64,000 nucleotides of DNA, taken from positions 111,861,201 through 111,925,200 of the forward strand of contig CM022300.1 of the NCBI GenBank assembly GCA_011799875.1, read 5' to 3'. Made by a program: the position numbers and the translations under genes. This document shows, one piece after another, positions 22,065 to 34,900 of this stretch. How positions within the stretch are numbered: the stretch's first letter is position 1; each line of letters begins with the position of its first letter. Under the pieces are notes generated by a model, which saw only the letters and a list, made by a program, of their open reading frames with translations, was not told the DNA's origin and did not search any database. This DNA comes from Thinopyrum elongatum (lineage: Eukaryota > Streptophyta > Magnoliopsida > Poales > Poaceae).

Positions 22065-22343
22065 CAAGCGCTCATATATACACGCAAACACTCACCGCTA
22101 TAAGCGCACACACGCACACCCTACCCCTATGAGCACCTTTGAGAGAGTGAGCCAGCATATGATCTTGAGATTTTACGAAGTCACCATAGGTGCCTCGTAG
22201 TCGAGGGGAACATCTCCTCCCACTAAACGCACATCACCGGAAAATACTAAAATTAATCCAGGATAAATGCGAGCACCAGGACTTTAACCCTGGTGGACTG
22301 GGGAAACCACTGTCCTCCTAACCATCCAACCACAGGTTGCTTA
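22065..22343 (-). mobile_element. tRNA-derived SINE (Au-SINE-like)
   Basis: Read on the minus strand, the head contains TGTGGTTGGATGGTTAGG (A-box region, 22322-22332) and GGGTTAAAGTCC (B-box region, 22279-22290) about 32 bases apart, the internal Pol III promoter layout of a tRNA-derived SINE. The body continues with CTGGTGCTCGCATTTATCC and GGTGACTTCG. This matches my memory of the plant Au SINE family, but that assignment should be confirmed by alignment. No clear flanking duplication or poly tail found. Confidence 0.6.
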
Positions 22344-22880
22344 GCTCCACAAAATGTATATGGTGACCATGATGAGCTTATTCTGAAGACCAGTGACCAT
22401 ATCGTGCTTTCGCTTCAAATACAATGACCGTAAGTGTCGTCAAAAAAATACGGAGCATGCATCAAATACAATGTCTGTCAGTGTCATCAACAAAATACGG
22501 AGACGTATCATGAGCTAGATACCGTATGATCACCATGAGAATGTATACGGTGACTGTAATGAGCATATTCTGAAGTCCAGTGACCATATAGTGCTTTCAC
22601 TTGAAATACAGTGACCGTCACGCGTGAATGTGTCAGGGACATACTTTTAGAGGGTCGAGAGATAGTTTGTGTGTGTACGTGAAAGTGGTGTAGAGAGAGG
22701 GGGTGTCCGATGGAGACAAAGAGAGATATGCCCTTCGTTTCTCTTTCCCATGACTAATATTTTAGGAGAAAATATAAACATTCACAATGCAGAACAAATA
22801 TTATTGGATGCACCATGCAATTAACTTTCATGTATAACTTTGTACTATTGTATATGCTTATTTTCTTAGTGGCTGATTAT
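22344..22880. other. Spacer with short diverged repeats
   Basis: Contains the two partial repeat units at 22354-22450 and 22540-22620 and otherwise no recognised element or gene. Confidence 0.4.
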
Positions 22881-23320
22881 GTGTGGGGTGTGGTGGGCAC
22901 ATCATTTCTAGTTGTGGTGGGTCAACGTGAGGACTCATGGGTCAGTTCCATCCTGCGCCACATAGGTTGGACCGAGACGCGTTATACGTAGACCCATGTG
23001 GAGGACTCGGCGTACAAGACGAAGCTACCAGAGTCGTGGAGGACTCTATCCCCACTGATGATAAGCCGACTATATATGATTAGTAACCCTAGGCCTCGAG
23101 TATGTTATATAAGCCCGGGGGCTAGTTCGTCGATAGTATACACACACACAATGCCTGGTATTCACGTGTACTTTGTACACACCCCTATCACAAATATGTA
23201 GTACCAGGAGTAGGCTTTTCCCTCAACTGCAAGGGCCCGGACTTGGGTAAAACTTTGCCTCGTATTACCATCCAGCCTAACAGTCAGGGACATCCTACCG
23301 AATGATCTGATGGAATCATA
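22880..23320 (+). repeat. Probable LTR fragment with promoter-like core
   Basis: GTTATATAAGCCCGGGGGCTAG at about 23104, followed by TATACACACACACA, has the form of the TATA and transcription start region of a Triticeae gypsy LTR. The preceding GTGGAGGACTC repeats and the following CCCTCAACTGCAAGGGCC fit an LTR body. I see no partner LTR or internal domain, so it is a truncated or solo relic. Edges approximate. Confidence 0.4.
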
Positions 23321-23329
23321 TCTACCAAC

Positions 23330-23700
23330 TACTAAGAGAGAGGTGTGGGGGGGGGAAGGCAATGTGTGCGAGAGAGGCCTAAAGATAATGTGCGTGCGGG
23401 AGACACGTAGGCACATATATGTGCCTATAGAGGGCTAGTAGAGACCGTGCGTGTGTGTATATGCATGTGAGAGAAATAGTGTTTTCCAACTGAGATTAGT
23501 GAAAAGAGTGGTACATAGTAGTAAGAAAGAGAGATGGAGATATATAGAGAGTGTGTGCGTGAGACACCCCGGGAGAGAGTGTGAGCATGTGTGAGAGAGA
23601 AATGCTGATGTATATAAAGTGTGTGGACTTATGCGTCAGATAGAGAGAGATATAGAACGTGTGTGAGAACGGGCCGAGACATAGTGCATCTACGTGTAAA
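23330..23700. repeat. GAGA/GTGT low-complexity tract
   Basis: Degenerate GAGAGAG and GTGTGTG words dominate, interspersed with GAGAC. Simple-sequence expansion; no gene. Confidence 0.6.
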
Positions 23701-24460
23701 AGGTGGTTCTACGCATTAAATTAAAATATAAATGGCATTATTATTTTTGGATGAGATCATGAATTTTGCAATTTGCGTATGAACGAACATCGGTCTATCA
23801 GACACCCATACTCTATTGAATTCGAGCATGTGCATGGGTTTATTTCATATTATCGATCCATAGAGTGAGAGTGGTTTGAAATCCAGACAATGCATTGCTT
23901 TTGCAATTCATATATAAACATTAATTAGTGCACTCCATGTTGTTAGTGTCAAGCACTTTATACATTTGTCACTTACATGGATACATTCCAAATTGCTAGC
24001 TATGAAATAGAATACATGTTGAATTCAACATAAAGGAGGTTTCGAAGATTAGAATTCATACGAAGTGCATTCATCTATTTGAATCCGAGATAATGGCATT
24101 TGTAAATCAGATCTAAAAGGGGGCATCAATCTTTGTTGTGCGTTTGAACATGCTATATATTCATACGCATGTCTAACTATTTTTTTGCAACCAAGGAGAT
24201 TATATCTGGAACCATGCATGAATTGAGGTAAGTTGCATATTTTTTAATATATACTCGTGTACAATGTATATTCAAATGTACCCCATCCATTCCAAAATAA
24301 TCATAGTTTTAGGATTTTCAAGAGTCAAGATTTGTGAAGTTTGACAAATCCTGAAAGTTCAATTCAAGAGAACTATAAACATTAATGCTTCTGCTCCCAA
24401 ATATTGAACGAAGCGCCAAATAAGCCTCTGGTCACCCGAAACCACACGAGACTAATGTTT
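23701..24460. other. AT-rich spacer with a diverged Stowaway-like end
   Basis: No gene. At about 24285 CCCCATCCATTCCAAAATAATC resembles a degraded Stowaway terminus, but no partner end is visible. Confidence 0.4.
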
Positions 24461-24465
24461 GGTGG

Positions 24466-24725
24466 TAGGAAATTACTGTCCTGACTCTGACCCGTGTAGC
24501 CTATCGGCCCGATGTCCAAAGGTCTAAACCGGGGTAGGTTTGTAACTTCACCAAGACGCCAGTCTCAACTGCCTCCGAGAAGCATTCATACACCGTGGGC
24601 GCCTAAACACCCATGCGCTTGGCCGAAATCTATCCCGCCCACCATTTGGGACACCTGAGATTACTGTCCTACCCCCGACCGCAATATGTCCGAAATTTTA
24701 GATGGGGGCAAAGTTTGTAACTTTC
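24466..24725 (+). promoter_or_regulatory. Duplicated upstream region of the Ptta-type gene
   Basis: A segment with ATTACTGTCCTGACTC...GGGGTAGGTTTGTAAC (24473-24545) is repeated as ATTACTGTCCTACCCC...GGGGGCAAAGTTTGTAAC (24662-24721). The repeat lies just ahead of the first exon and may hold promoter elements. No TATA box identified with confidence. Confidence 0.35.
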
Positions 24726-26092
24726 CCCAAATTTCAAAGAAGCGCGTCCCAAACCGAAACGTTGTTCCCCCTTAGTTCCCCCCTCCCTCTGTTTCCCCAT
24801 TCATACTCCGTGGGCGCCAAAACGCCCTCTCCACCAGCCGCAAAACCCCAGCCTCCTCCGTCCTCCACTCCATCGTGCCCAATCCACCGCCGCCCTCCTC
24901 CATCACGCCGGAGCCAGTACCCCGACGTCGTCGTCCAACGCAACCACAACCGCAACGCCCTCAAGGACTTAGCAGCTGAAGCCGAGGCAGAGCTGCCTCC
25001 ATGACGCCGACGCCGATGTGCGCCGTACCAGAACCACTTCAACCACGCCGTCATGTGCCTCACCCCTGCTGCTCCACTGTCGCAACCGTCCACCGCACCG
25101 AAGCTGTTCCCGCTACACCGATGTTTGCCGCCTCGGATCTGGTTCCCCGCCGCTGACAGACGGCCACCACACCACACTCAACAACTTGGCCATGGGTTCG
25201 TCCAAGGCTCCACGGTCCTCCACAACTTCTCATTTCCAGCGAACCACAAGAAGATCGTTGGAAAAATAGAAGGAGGACACAACACTACCAGCAGAAAGAG
25301 GTACTCCTCTTCCCTTATTCGTGCAAACCTTACGTCTCTGCTCACACCGTATTCATCCCACGAAAGAAACTAGTTGAGCGCTTCTTACTGCACCTTCTTC
25401 ATGATACTAAATGCACAAGGTTTCCTCCCATTTACTATTTCACCTTAGCTAGAGGTCATTCGCCCACCTGGATTTCAATTCAGGGTCAGTTAATTCGCAA
25501 TTAAAAGAAGCAGCACCCGCTTAGGCGCGCGGAGCACCTAGTCTGCCTGTTCGCTGGGGAAGCGCCGCATCGGCGTCTATCATAGGAGTGTGGGGCGCAG
25601 GAGCTGCTTGCGCCCGATCTGGAGGTCGGCAGGGCTTGAAGGGATGGCCGGGGGGCGGTGCCAAGCACGGCGGTGCGGTGAGGTCGAGGGGAGGGTGGAG
25701 GCAGGGGACTGGGCCGGTGGTCGCTGGCATTTCGAGGAAGATCGTCAACACTGACTGGCTGGAGGTAGATGAAGGCGATCTGCCCATTCTTTGTACATCG
25801 GACGGTGCAGAAAAAATGGACTGACCTATTTGTTTTCAGTTGACTGTTATTTTCATAGGACCACACCTTGTGGTGTGCTGGAGGAGCATCTGCATTTTCC
25901 AGCCATCCATATGCTCATATTTCAAAATCCTAGAATCTTGTAATTTCGTGTGCCATCCATGTTGTAGAGCTATCATATGTCTCCCGTCATTTATTTCTCA
26001 CCCACCTGCTATCTGCTACTTTTACACTGTACTACTTGTGCACACACTTCACCCATACTCACACTATTGTTTTTTATGCATGGGTATTTCAG

Positions 26093-26264
26093 ACGCTGAT
26101 GCAGTGTTGATGAATACACAAAAGAAAAGACAGAAGTCGCTCCAGTGTAATTCAAAGATAAGCACTAAGCGTTTCAGCTCTCTAAAGGGTGTAGTGTCAG
26201 CAGATGGAGACAGTAAACGTAGCTCTGCAATTGATGATCTCAATTGCCACACACAACCTCCCAG
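26093..26264 (+). pseudogene. Duplicated exon, founder-like copy
   Basis: Follows GGGTATTTCAG and ends CCTCCCAG before GTGCTTGC. Encodes a Lys/Ser-rich segment with KKRQKSLQCNSK and DSKRSSAIDD. Its 3' half is alignable with the A-type exons further on (SQRSSLVDD, ELSSVLEDR). An alternative acceptor at 26104 would shorten it by 12 bases. Confidence 0.55.
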
Positions 26265-26492
26265 GTGCTTGCTTTAACTTCGCGCTGTCAAATGTGGTTG
26301 CATGTTGCATATGGTGTCAAGCTTGTATTGCTTCCAATTTGGTTAAATTGCATTTGCTTACTTTACACATTATACCTTTGATAATGACATGCCTTCCTGT
26401 TTTTTATACATACTACATATGTCTATTAACCATGTTCTTACATCAAACTAATGCTCTTTTCTATCCCTCATCAATCACTTATGATGAGACAG

Positions 26493-26645
26493 TCACCCCA
26501 GTGGGTTACTGTGAGACGTGCTACTCGTTTAAAGAGTGCAGTGTCATCCTCCCCACATGATTCTCAAGAAACAGCAAGGCTAAATGAAGATAGTCAACGT
26601 AGCTCTCTAGTTGATGACCGCAATTCCCCTACACCACCATCGCAG
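26493..26645 (+). pseudogene. A-type duplicated exon, copy 1, donor lost
   Basis: 153 bp (51 codons) after TGAGACAG, encoding a segment with RATRLKSAVSSSPHDSQETA and ending SPTPPSQ. The base after CAG reads ATGCTTGC where the sister exons read GTGCTTGC, so the splice donor is destroyed in this copy. Confidence 0.6.
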
Positions 26646-27189
26646 ATGCTTGCTCTTACTTGGCAATGTGATATGTGGTTGCATGTTGCATATGGTGTCT
26701 ACCTTGTAATGCTTCTAATTAGGGTAAATTGCATCTGCTTAGTTAACACATTATACCTGTGAATATGACATGCCTTCCTTTTTTTGGTACATACTACATC
26801 TTTCTATTAACCATGTTCTTAATTCAAACTACTTTTCTTGTGTATCCCTCATCAATCACTTCTGACGAGACAACTTCAAATTGACAGTGTAATATTGGTT
26901 GCATCTTGCATATCATTTCAAACATGTATTGCCTCTAATTTGTTGAAATGCCACTTATAATGAGACACTTCTAACTTGGTAGAGTGATTTTGGTTGGATC
27001 TTTCATATGGTGTCTAGCTTGCATTGCTTCTAATTTATTGAAATGCCTTCTGCTTTGCATTTTTTCATACATATTCCATCCTCCTACAATGTGGTTGCCT
27101 TACATAAAAGTTGTGTTCGTCAGTATCATGCATCAACGAATTTGGAAGAGCGAATTTCATTCATTTTTCTTGTGTGTTTACTTGACAAG

Positions 27190-27327
27190 GAAAAATCTAA
27201 AAGGACGAATGCACGGAATGATGGTGGTCCTCTGGAGCAACCGAAATAGATGATCTCTGCAGATTCTCCTACTACTCCTACTGCAGTGCAAGTTCCAAAT
27301 CTCATCTCCCCTACTCCACAACCCCAG
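27190..27327 (+). pseudogene. B-type duplicated exon, copy 1, with internal stop
   Basis: Follows CTTGACAAG, encodes KSKRTNARNDGGPLEQPK and then TAG at 27247-27249 where sister copies have a tryptophan codon. Ends CCCCAG before GTGCTTGC. Confidence 0.55.
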
Positions 27328-27554
27328 GTGCTTGCTCTAACATGGCAGTGTGATATCTGGTTGCATGTTGCATATGGTGCCTAGCTTGTATTGCTCCTAA
27401 TTTGTTAAATTGCATCTCCTTAGCTTACACATTATGCATGTGAATATGACACCCTTCCTGTTTTTGGTACATACTACATCTGCCTATCACACCATGTTCT
27501 TACATCAAACTACTGTTCTTGTGTATCCTACATCTATCACTTATAATGAGACAG

Positions 27555-27707
27555 TCACGCCCGTGGGTTAGTATGAGACGCGCTACTCTTATAAAGAGTG
27601 CAGTTTCATCCTCCCCACATGATTCTCAAGAAACAGCAAGTCTAAATGAAGATATTGAACTTAGCTCTGTACTTGAAGACCGCATTTCCCCTACACCACC
27701 ATCGCAG
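27555..27707 (+). pseudogene. A-type duplicated exon, copy 2
   Basis: 153 bp, the same length as copy 1, encoding RATLIKSAVSSSPHDSQETA and ending SPTPPSQ with an intact CAG/GTGCTTGC donor. Only a handful of differences from copy 1. Confidence 0.6.
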
Positions 27708-28285
27708 GTGCTTGCTCTAACTTTGCAGTGTGATATGTGGTTGCATGTTGCATACGGTGTCTAGCTTGTAATGCTTCTAATTAGGGTAAATTGCATCTGC
27801 TTAGTTTACACATTATACCTGTGAATATGACATGCCTTCCTATTTTTGGTACATACTACATCTATCTGTTAACCATGTTCTTACATGAAACTACCTCTCT
27901 TCTTTATCCTGCATCAATCACTTACGATGAGACACCTTTATTCGTTGCATATTGCATATTATTTCTAGCCTGTTGCCATGTATTGCTTCTAATTTGGTCA
28001 AATACATTTATGAGGCCACCCTTTTAATTTGGCAGAGTGATATTGGTTTCATCTTTCATATGGTTTCTAGCTTGCATTGCTTTTAACTAGTTCAAACACC
28101 TTGTGCTTAGTTTACACTTTACACATCATACATGTCAATATGTCATGTCGTCCTATTTTTCATTCATATTCCATCCTCCTATCATGCGGCTGCGTTACAT
28201 GAAAGTAGTGTTCGTCAGTATCATGCATCAATGAGTTCTGAAGAGCAAATTTTATTAGTTTTTCTTGTGGGTTTGACTTGACAAG

Positions 28286-28434
28286 GCAAAATCAAAAAGA
28301 GGAAGGAAAAGACTAAGGAAGGCGATGATGGTGGTCCTCTGCGGCAATGTAAACGGAGCATCTGTACGGATTCTCCTCGTACTGCTAGTGCATTACAAGT
28401 TCCAAGTCTCCGCTCCCCTACTCCACCATCCCAG
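28286..28434 (+). pseudogene. B-type duplicated exon, copy 2
   Basis: Starts after TTGACAAG with GCAAAATCAAAAAGAGGAAGG. It contains the GATGATGGTGGTCCTCTG core and ends CCATCCCAG before GTGCTTGC. Length is not a multiple of three. Confidence 0.55.
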
Positions 28435-29015
28435 GTGCTTGCTCTAACTTGGCAGTGTGATATCTGGTTGCATGTTGCATATGGTGTCTAGCTTGTATTG
28501 CTTCTAATTAGTGTAAACTGCATCTGCTTAGCTTACACATGATACGTGTGAATATGACACGCCTTCCTGTTTTTGGTACATACTATATCTGTCTATCACA
28601 CCATGTTCTTACATGAAACTACTCTTCTTGTGTATCCTGCATCAGTCACTTATGATGGGACACCTTTAACTTGGCAGCGTGATATTGGTTTGTGTCTTGA
28701 ATATGATTTCTAGCATGTAGTGCTTCTAATTTGATGAACGCCACCTATGACGAGACAATTTTAACTTGGCAGAGTGATATTGATTGCACCTTCCATATGG
28801 TGTCTAGCTTGCGGTGCTTCCAATTTGTTGAAGTGCCTTCTACTTAGTTACCACATCATAGGTGTGAATATGTCAAGCCGTCCAGTTTTTCGTACATATT
28901 CCATCCTCGTATCATGACTTTGCCTTTCATCAGAGTAGTGTTCATCAGTATCATGCATGAATGAGTTCTGAAGAGAGAATTTTATTCCTTTTTCTTGTCG
29001 GTTTGACCTCACAAT

Positions 29016-29207
29016 GCAAAATCAATAAAGCGGAAGGTAATTGGTAAGGCATTGGATGATGGTGGTCCTTTCGAGCAACTGAAATGGAGGATCTCTACAG
29101 ATTCTACTCCGCCATCCTCCCAACAAGATTCGCAAGACAACACAAGGCTAGACAGTCAACGTAGCTATGTAGATGATGAGCACATCTCCCCTACTCCACC
29201 ATCACAG
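29016..29207 (+). pseudogene. B-type duplicated exon, copy 3
   Basis: Longer version with an added segment QQDSQDNTRLDSQRSYVDDE. Its acceptor AG has become AT (CACAAT), so it may not be spliced. It ends CATCACAG before GTGTTTGC. Confidence 0.5.
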
Positions 29208-29775
29208 GTGTTTGCTCTAACTTGGCACTATTATATGTGGTTGCATGTTGCGTATGATGTCTAGCTTGTATTGCTTCCAACTTTGTTGAATTGCATCTGC
29301 TTACTTTACACATCATGCCTATGAATATGACACGTGTTCCTGTTTCTAGAACATACTATATCTGATCACACCATGTTCTTACATCAGACTACTGTTCTTG
29401 CATATCCCGCATCAGTCACTTATTATGAGGCTCCTTTAAGTCGCCACTGTGATATTGGTTGCGTCTGGCATATGATTTCTAGCATGTACTGCTTCTAATT
29501 TGTTGAAACGCCAGACAGTTTGAACTTGGCAGAGTGATATTGGTTGCATCTTCCATATGGTGTCTAGCTTGTAGTGCTTCTAATTTGTTGAAATGCCTTC
29601 TGCTTAGTTACCACATCATAGGTGTGAATATGTCACGCCGTCCAGTTTTTCGTACATATTCCATCCTCGTATCATGTGTTTGCCTTTCATCCGAGTAGTG
29701 TTCGTCAGTATCATGCATGAATGAGTTCTGAAGAGCGAATTTTATTCCTTTTTCTTATCGGTTTGACTTCACAAT

Positions 29776-29967
29776 GCAAAATCAATACAGCTAAAGGAAA
29801 TTAGTAAGGCAGTGGATGATGGTGGTCCTTTGGAGCAACTCAAATAGAGGGTCTCTATAGATTCTACTCCACCATCCTCCCAACAAGATTCGCGGGACAA
29901 CACAAGGCTGGACAGTCAACGTAGCTATGTAGATGATGAGCACATCTCCCCTACTCCACCATCTCAG
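29776..29967 (+). pseudogene. B-type duplicated exon, copy 4, next to the copia insertion
   Basis: Almost identical to copy 3, same acceptor change, ending CATCTCAG before GTGCTTG. The copia LTR starts eight bases downstream of the exon end, within the intron. Confidence 0.55.
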
Positions 29968-29974
29968 GTGCTTG

Positions 29975-31470
29975 TGAAAGTGCGTTATATCCACTAGCGG
30001 GGGGTGAATAGGCGATTTTTACAAATTCATCACTAAGGAATTTCAAGGTGAGGAAATTCCTAAGCAACGAACTACAAGGAGCGGAATAAGTACTCAGGTA
30101 CATGCATAATAAAGCAGTAGCATAGTCATCATGATGAAATGAAACAAAACAGAGTACAAGTAGCGTAAACACAGGATAAGTAGGCTGAAGACAAACTGAC
30201 TGAAGAAATAGGATTGAGGAATTTGAGAAAGTCTTCAGTCAAAGTCTTCAAACAGTAACGATCAAGTACACAGCAAGTATGCGAGGAAATGAAAGGGTTG
30301 AGGAAATAGAACCAGTAGCTCGGTGAAGACAGTGATTTGGTAGACCAGTTCCAACTGTTGTGACAGTTGTACGTCTGGTTGGAGTGGCTAGGTATTTAAA
30401 CCTGAGGACACACAGTCCCGGACACACAGTCCTCACCGTATTCTCCTTGAGCTAAGGTCACACAGACCTCGCCCAATCACTCGTGGTAAGTCTTCAGGTG
30501 ACTTCCAAACCTTCACAGACTCAATCACTCGGCGATCCACAATTTCCTCTTGGATGCTCTAGACCAATGACGCCTAACTGTCTGGAGGATGCACAGTCCT
30601 CAAAGGTAACAAGCGTCGGTTCCACACAGGAACAATCTCTTCAGTGATGCTCAATCACTTTGGGTTTGTAGGTGTTTGGGTTTTTGGGTTTTTCCTCACT
30701 TGATGATTTTCACTCAAAGTCCTCGGAGGATGGGATGCTCTAAATGACAAGTGTTAATCTATCTCTCGGAGCAGCCAACCAACTAGTGGTTGAAGGGGGC
30801 GGCTATTTATAGCCTAGGGAGCAGCCCGACATGATAAGATATAAATGCCCTTCAATGATATGACCGTTAGGTGGGTAGATATTTTGGGACAGCTGGCGCG
30901 TAGCACAGCAACAGTCGGAAATTTGTGTATCAAATTCCTCAGGGCTATCATGTTCCTCACTTGTAGGCAATCCGCACTGGCAAATTCCTAACTCCTCAGT
31001 CAGAACAAATTCCTCAGAGAACAGAAGAACTTCGTCTCTGTCACTGAAGAAATTGACTGAACTGTATGAGATTTCCAATGGCTTCACTCGAAGGGATTGG
31101 TAGGTGTAGGATTTTGAGATGAGCATCACTTGGAAACTTTTCCTTAGTTTTACCTCGACCCCCTTTAACAGTACGGTGTTTCCTATGACTCAAGAAAGAG
31201 AAAAACGAAACTATGAAAACAAAAGTCTTCCCGCTTCATAATCCTCGCATGAATATCAAGTCTTCACGGTCACACCAATTTCTTCACTTTCAGTCTTCAG
31301 AAAGCCAAAGTCTTCAGTTGAAGACATTCATTTTTAGGGGTCGACTTTCACTGTAAATATCAAACTCCTCATAGACTTATAGACCTGTGTACACTCACAA
31401 ACGCATTAGTCCCTTAACCTATAAGTCTTCAATACACCAAAATCACTAAGGGGCACTAGATGCACTTACA
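29975..31470 (-). repeat. 3' LTR of the copia element
   Basis: 1496 bp, TGAAAGTGCGTT at the left edge and GATGCACTTACA at the right. Reversed it reads TGTAAGTGC...CTTTCA, with TG and CA ends. A TATA-like CTATAAATAG lies at 30812-30803 on the minus strand. Confidence 0.95.
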
Positions 31471-31486
31471 ATCTCCCCCTTTTTGG
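31471..31486 (-). other. Polypurine tract of the copia element
   Basis: CCAAAAAGGGGGAGAT on the minus strand, immediately before the 3' LTR. Confidence 0.85.
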
Positions 31487-31996
31487 TGATTGATGACAAT
31501 ATAGGTTAAGTTTTCAACGGGGATAAACATATGAAGTGTAAATACTGATATTGAGGAATTTGATTGCAAGATATAGAAGAACTCCCCCTGAAGATGTGCA
31601 TATTTGAGGAATTTGCTTTGAATAGCAAATGCACATTGTAGAGTAATATCATGGAGATCTCCCCCTATATCTTGTAATTCATACACGCATTTAACATATG
31701 ATATGAAGAATTTGAAATGCATGATGAAATATGGTGACTGATGTAATTCAGCATGCGTGCATTAACATATTGAGGAAATAGCATGCAGAAAAACAGAGAA
31801 AAAGTATCAGACCACCATAGGACTTAAGTTTACAACTCGATCCAACAAATACTTCAGAAGAACGAGAGTTGTAACTTAGCAAAAAAAATGCCGATATATA
31901 TAGACCCGCTTGAAGACTAACTCAAATTTCTCCCCATTTGTCATCGAATGACCAAAAGGGACGAAAGATGAGGACAAACGCCCCTGAAGAATATCA

Positions 31997-34900
31997 TCAT
32001 GATGTCGATGGAGGAGCGCCAGCGTTGTTGGGGTCATCCGTTGGAGTAGGGCCTGTCGCAGTGTCGTTCAAGTCTTCAGCTTCATCCGTCTCGCGCGATG
32101 AAGAATATGAACTGGCGACGAGCTGAGGAACTTTGAACTTCTTCAAAGGTGGCTGAGACCAGTCAAAGTCCTGTTGATAGCCCATCTCCTTGAGATCTTC
32201 AGCACTATAAAGATTAGACAGAATAGCCCAAGTGCGGTCAAAGACTTCATGCAAGTAGTAGTGATTCTTCTTCACAGTATTTTGAGTGACTGTCATGTTC
32301 TGAAGAATTGCACCAAACTGACGCTTGACCCACTTGTGATTTCGATCAACTTTCTGATGAAGACTAAGGAGAAGTTCACGATCAGTCATCACACGCGGAG
32401 CTGTGGCTTGAGGATTTTGTTCTGAAGCTTTAGCGGTAGAATCTTGTGTTGCAGAGTCATCATTGGTGTAATAGGATGCAGCTTTGCGAAACTGTCCATC
32501 CAATGGATGAGTGCCTTCATCTATAATAGCAGCCTTGCCCTTCTCATCAGCTGAGGAAATAGTCTATTTGAGGACTTCAATAGGGGGCAAATAGCTGAGA
32601 TGATTTTAAAAGTCAGCCTTATAATGAATTGAAGACCTTGATCTGATGAATTTCATGATCCAGGGAGCATAAGGCTTCAACTCAAAAGGTGACAGAGCAG
32701 CATTGGCCAAAGTCCTCATGAAGAAATCGTGGTAGTTGATAGGAATACCATGAATGATATTGAACAGCAGATTCTTCATAATGCCAACAACCTCTTCGTC
32801 ATCAGAGTTGTGGCCCTTGATTGGACTGAGGGTTTTGGTCAATATGCGATAAAGTGTCCTTGGCACATAACGCATTTCCTTGATGAGGAAAGTGGTCCTT
32901 GGAATTTGGCCAGCCTTCAAAGGCTTCATCAGTACTTGCATCAAATGATTTGAAAGTTTAGGTTCCTCATAGATGAGCCTAGCACCTTCAGTGGGAGGGC
33001 TGACTGGGACGGCGTGAAGCAATTCAGAGGCCGATGCTTTGAAATGAGTATTATCGGTCATCCAATCTAGCACCCATGAATTTACATCTTCAACATTTCC
33101 AGTGATATGCAGTGTGGCGTAGAATTGAAGAATGAGTTCTTCGTTCCAATCGCAGATGTCGGTGCAGAAATTGAGTAGCCCAGCGTCATGAAGAACACTG
33201 AGGACAGGGGTGAAGCACGGAAGAGACTCCATATCCACATGAGGAATTTGCTCATGTGTAAAGACCTTATCTTTATCAAACAGCAGTGAGAATAGAAATT
33301 CATTTGACTGGCCGTCCAGAAAAGCTTGCGACGAAGTCGAGCAGAGTCATAAGGATTGTAGTCAGTGAAGAATTGATGTTCAGCAAAGAAGTCATCAGCC
33401 TTGAACTTTTGCTTCTTGGTATGAGGATCCTGTGGTTTGGGCTGAAGATTTACAGTTGAAGTCTTCACAGCCTCTTGATGCACAACTTCTAGAGCCACAG
33501 GCTGAGGAATTTCAGTAGCAGATTCAGCAGCAGCCTTGGCCTCCATTTCTTCAGCACTAGCGGCTGGAACTTCTTCAGGAATAGATTTAAGTGAAGATTG
33601 AGGTCCATCAGAGCCCGTATGAATTTCTTCGGTTGGCACGGGGGACTGAGGAACTTGTTGCAGTGGTGTTGTCAGAGGTGAATTGGGGTGATGACTTTCC
33701 CAAAAGTCATCATTCCGAATAGGAGTTGTAGACCCAATATCCACATCCTCATCTTCTTCATCAATTTCTTCAACGCCTGCCTCTTCAACTGTGAACTGAG
33801 GCATGGGCGATGATACCAGTAGAGTTGAAGGGATATCATCCACTTCAATGTCTTCATCCAACTGCTCTGACGAAGCAGCAGAAGGACTGTCTTTATCATG
33901 GTCATCAGGTATGACATATTCCTCACCAAAGGGAACAATCTCCTTTGATGGCATGATTGATATTGGAACAGCATCAATTGGGTTTTCAGTTGAGCTCGTC
34001 AAGGTTTTCACTTTCTTGGGAGCTGAAGACTCTAAAGAGGTTGATGCTTTCCTTTTCTTCACCGCAGCCTTCTCGGCGGCTTTGGTCTTCTTCGCTTCTG
34101 ATGCAGAAGGAAGGTGGACATCTTTCATCTATGATGACTTTGCAGGAGGAGCAGATGAAATTGGTTGAATTTCTTCAGGCACAACTGATGCAGTTGCCCT
34201 GGCTTGTTCAGATTCCTCAGGCGCAGTAGCAGATGTATCAACTGGCCTGGATTGCTCTTCAGGCACAACAATGGTGGTTGCCCTGGCATGTTCTTCAGAG
34301 ACTGGAATTTCTTCACCAGCCCTGGTGCTTTCATTTTCTTCAACAGACTAATTTTCATTAGCTGTGCTTGCATGTTCATCAATGGGCTGAGCAGATGTTT
34401 CAGTTTGAAGAATTTCGGGTTGCGGTGAAGTTGCAATGTTTGGTGTGAATCCCTTTGCCATTCTGACGAATCTGACTTTGGCGCCTAGCCAATCTGCTCG
34501 ATATCCGTCAAATTCATCACTGAGTGCTTTGATCTCCTTTTGCAGAGTCACAAGTTCTTCAGGAGACATTTTCACAACATTTTTCTTCAGAAAACGCTCC
34601 TTCTTGTACTGAGCTTTCTTCACCTGCCTGGCCTTTTCAAACTTCCATTTTTCTTCAGTAATGAAGGCTGTCAAAAAGTGACTTTGACCAGGAGTGAGGT
34701 TTAATTCAGGCAAAGGTGTGTTAGGGTTCTTGTGCCATAGATCAATGAAATCAAGGATCTTCCATGGATCCAGCATGAGGGGCACAGCACTGCCTTTGGC
34801 ACTAGCGGCCCTTTGTTGTCGATCTCTGATGATCTCAGCTAATTCTTCATCATCAGCTTCGTCTTCGCTTGACGGAACCTGAAAGGCGACCTGCTTCTTG

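Noticed and set aside
25501..25866. Pro-rich minus-strand ORF
   Set aside because: Lies within the leader/first intron region of the plus-strand Ptta-type gene and has no recognisable domain.
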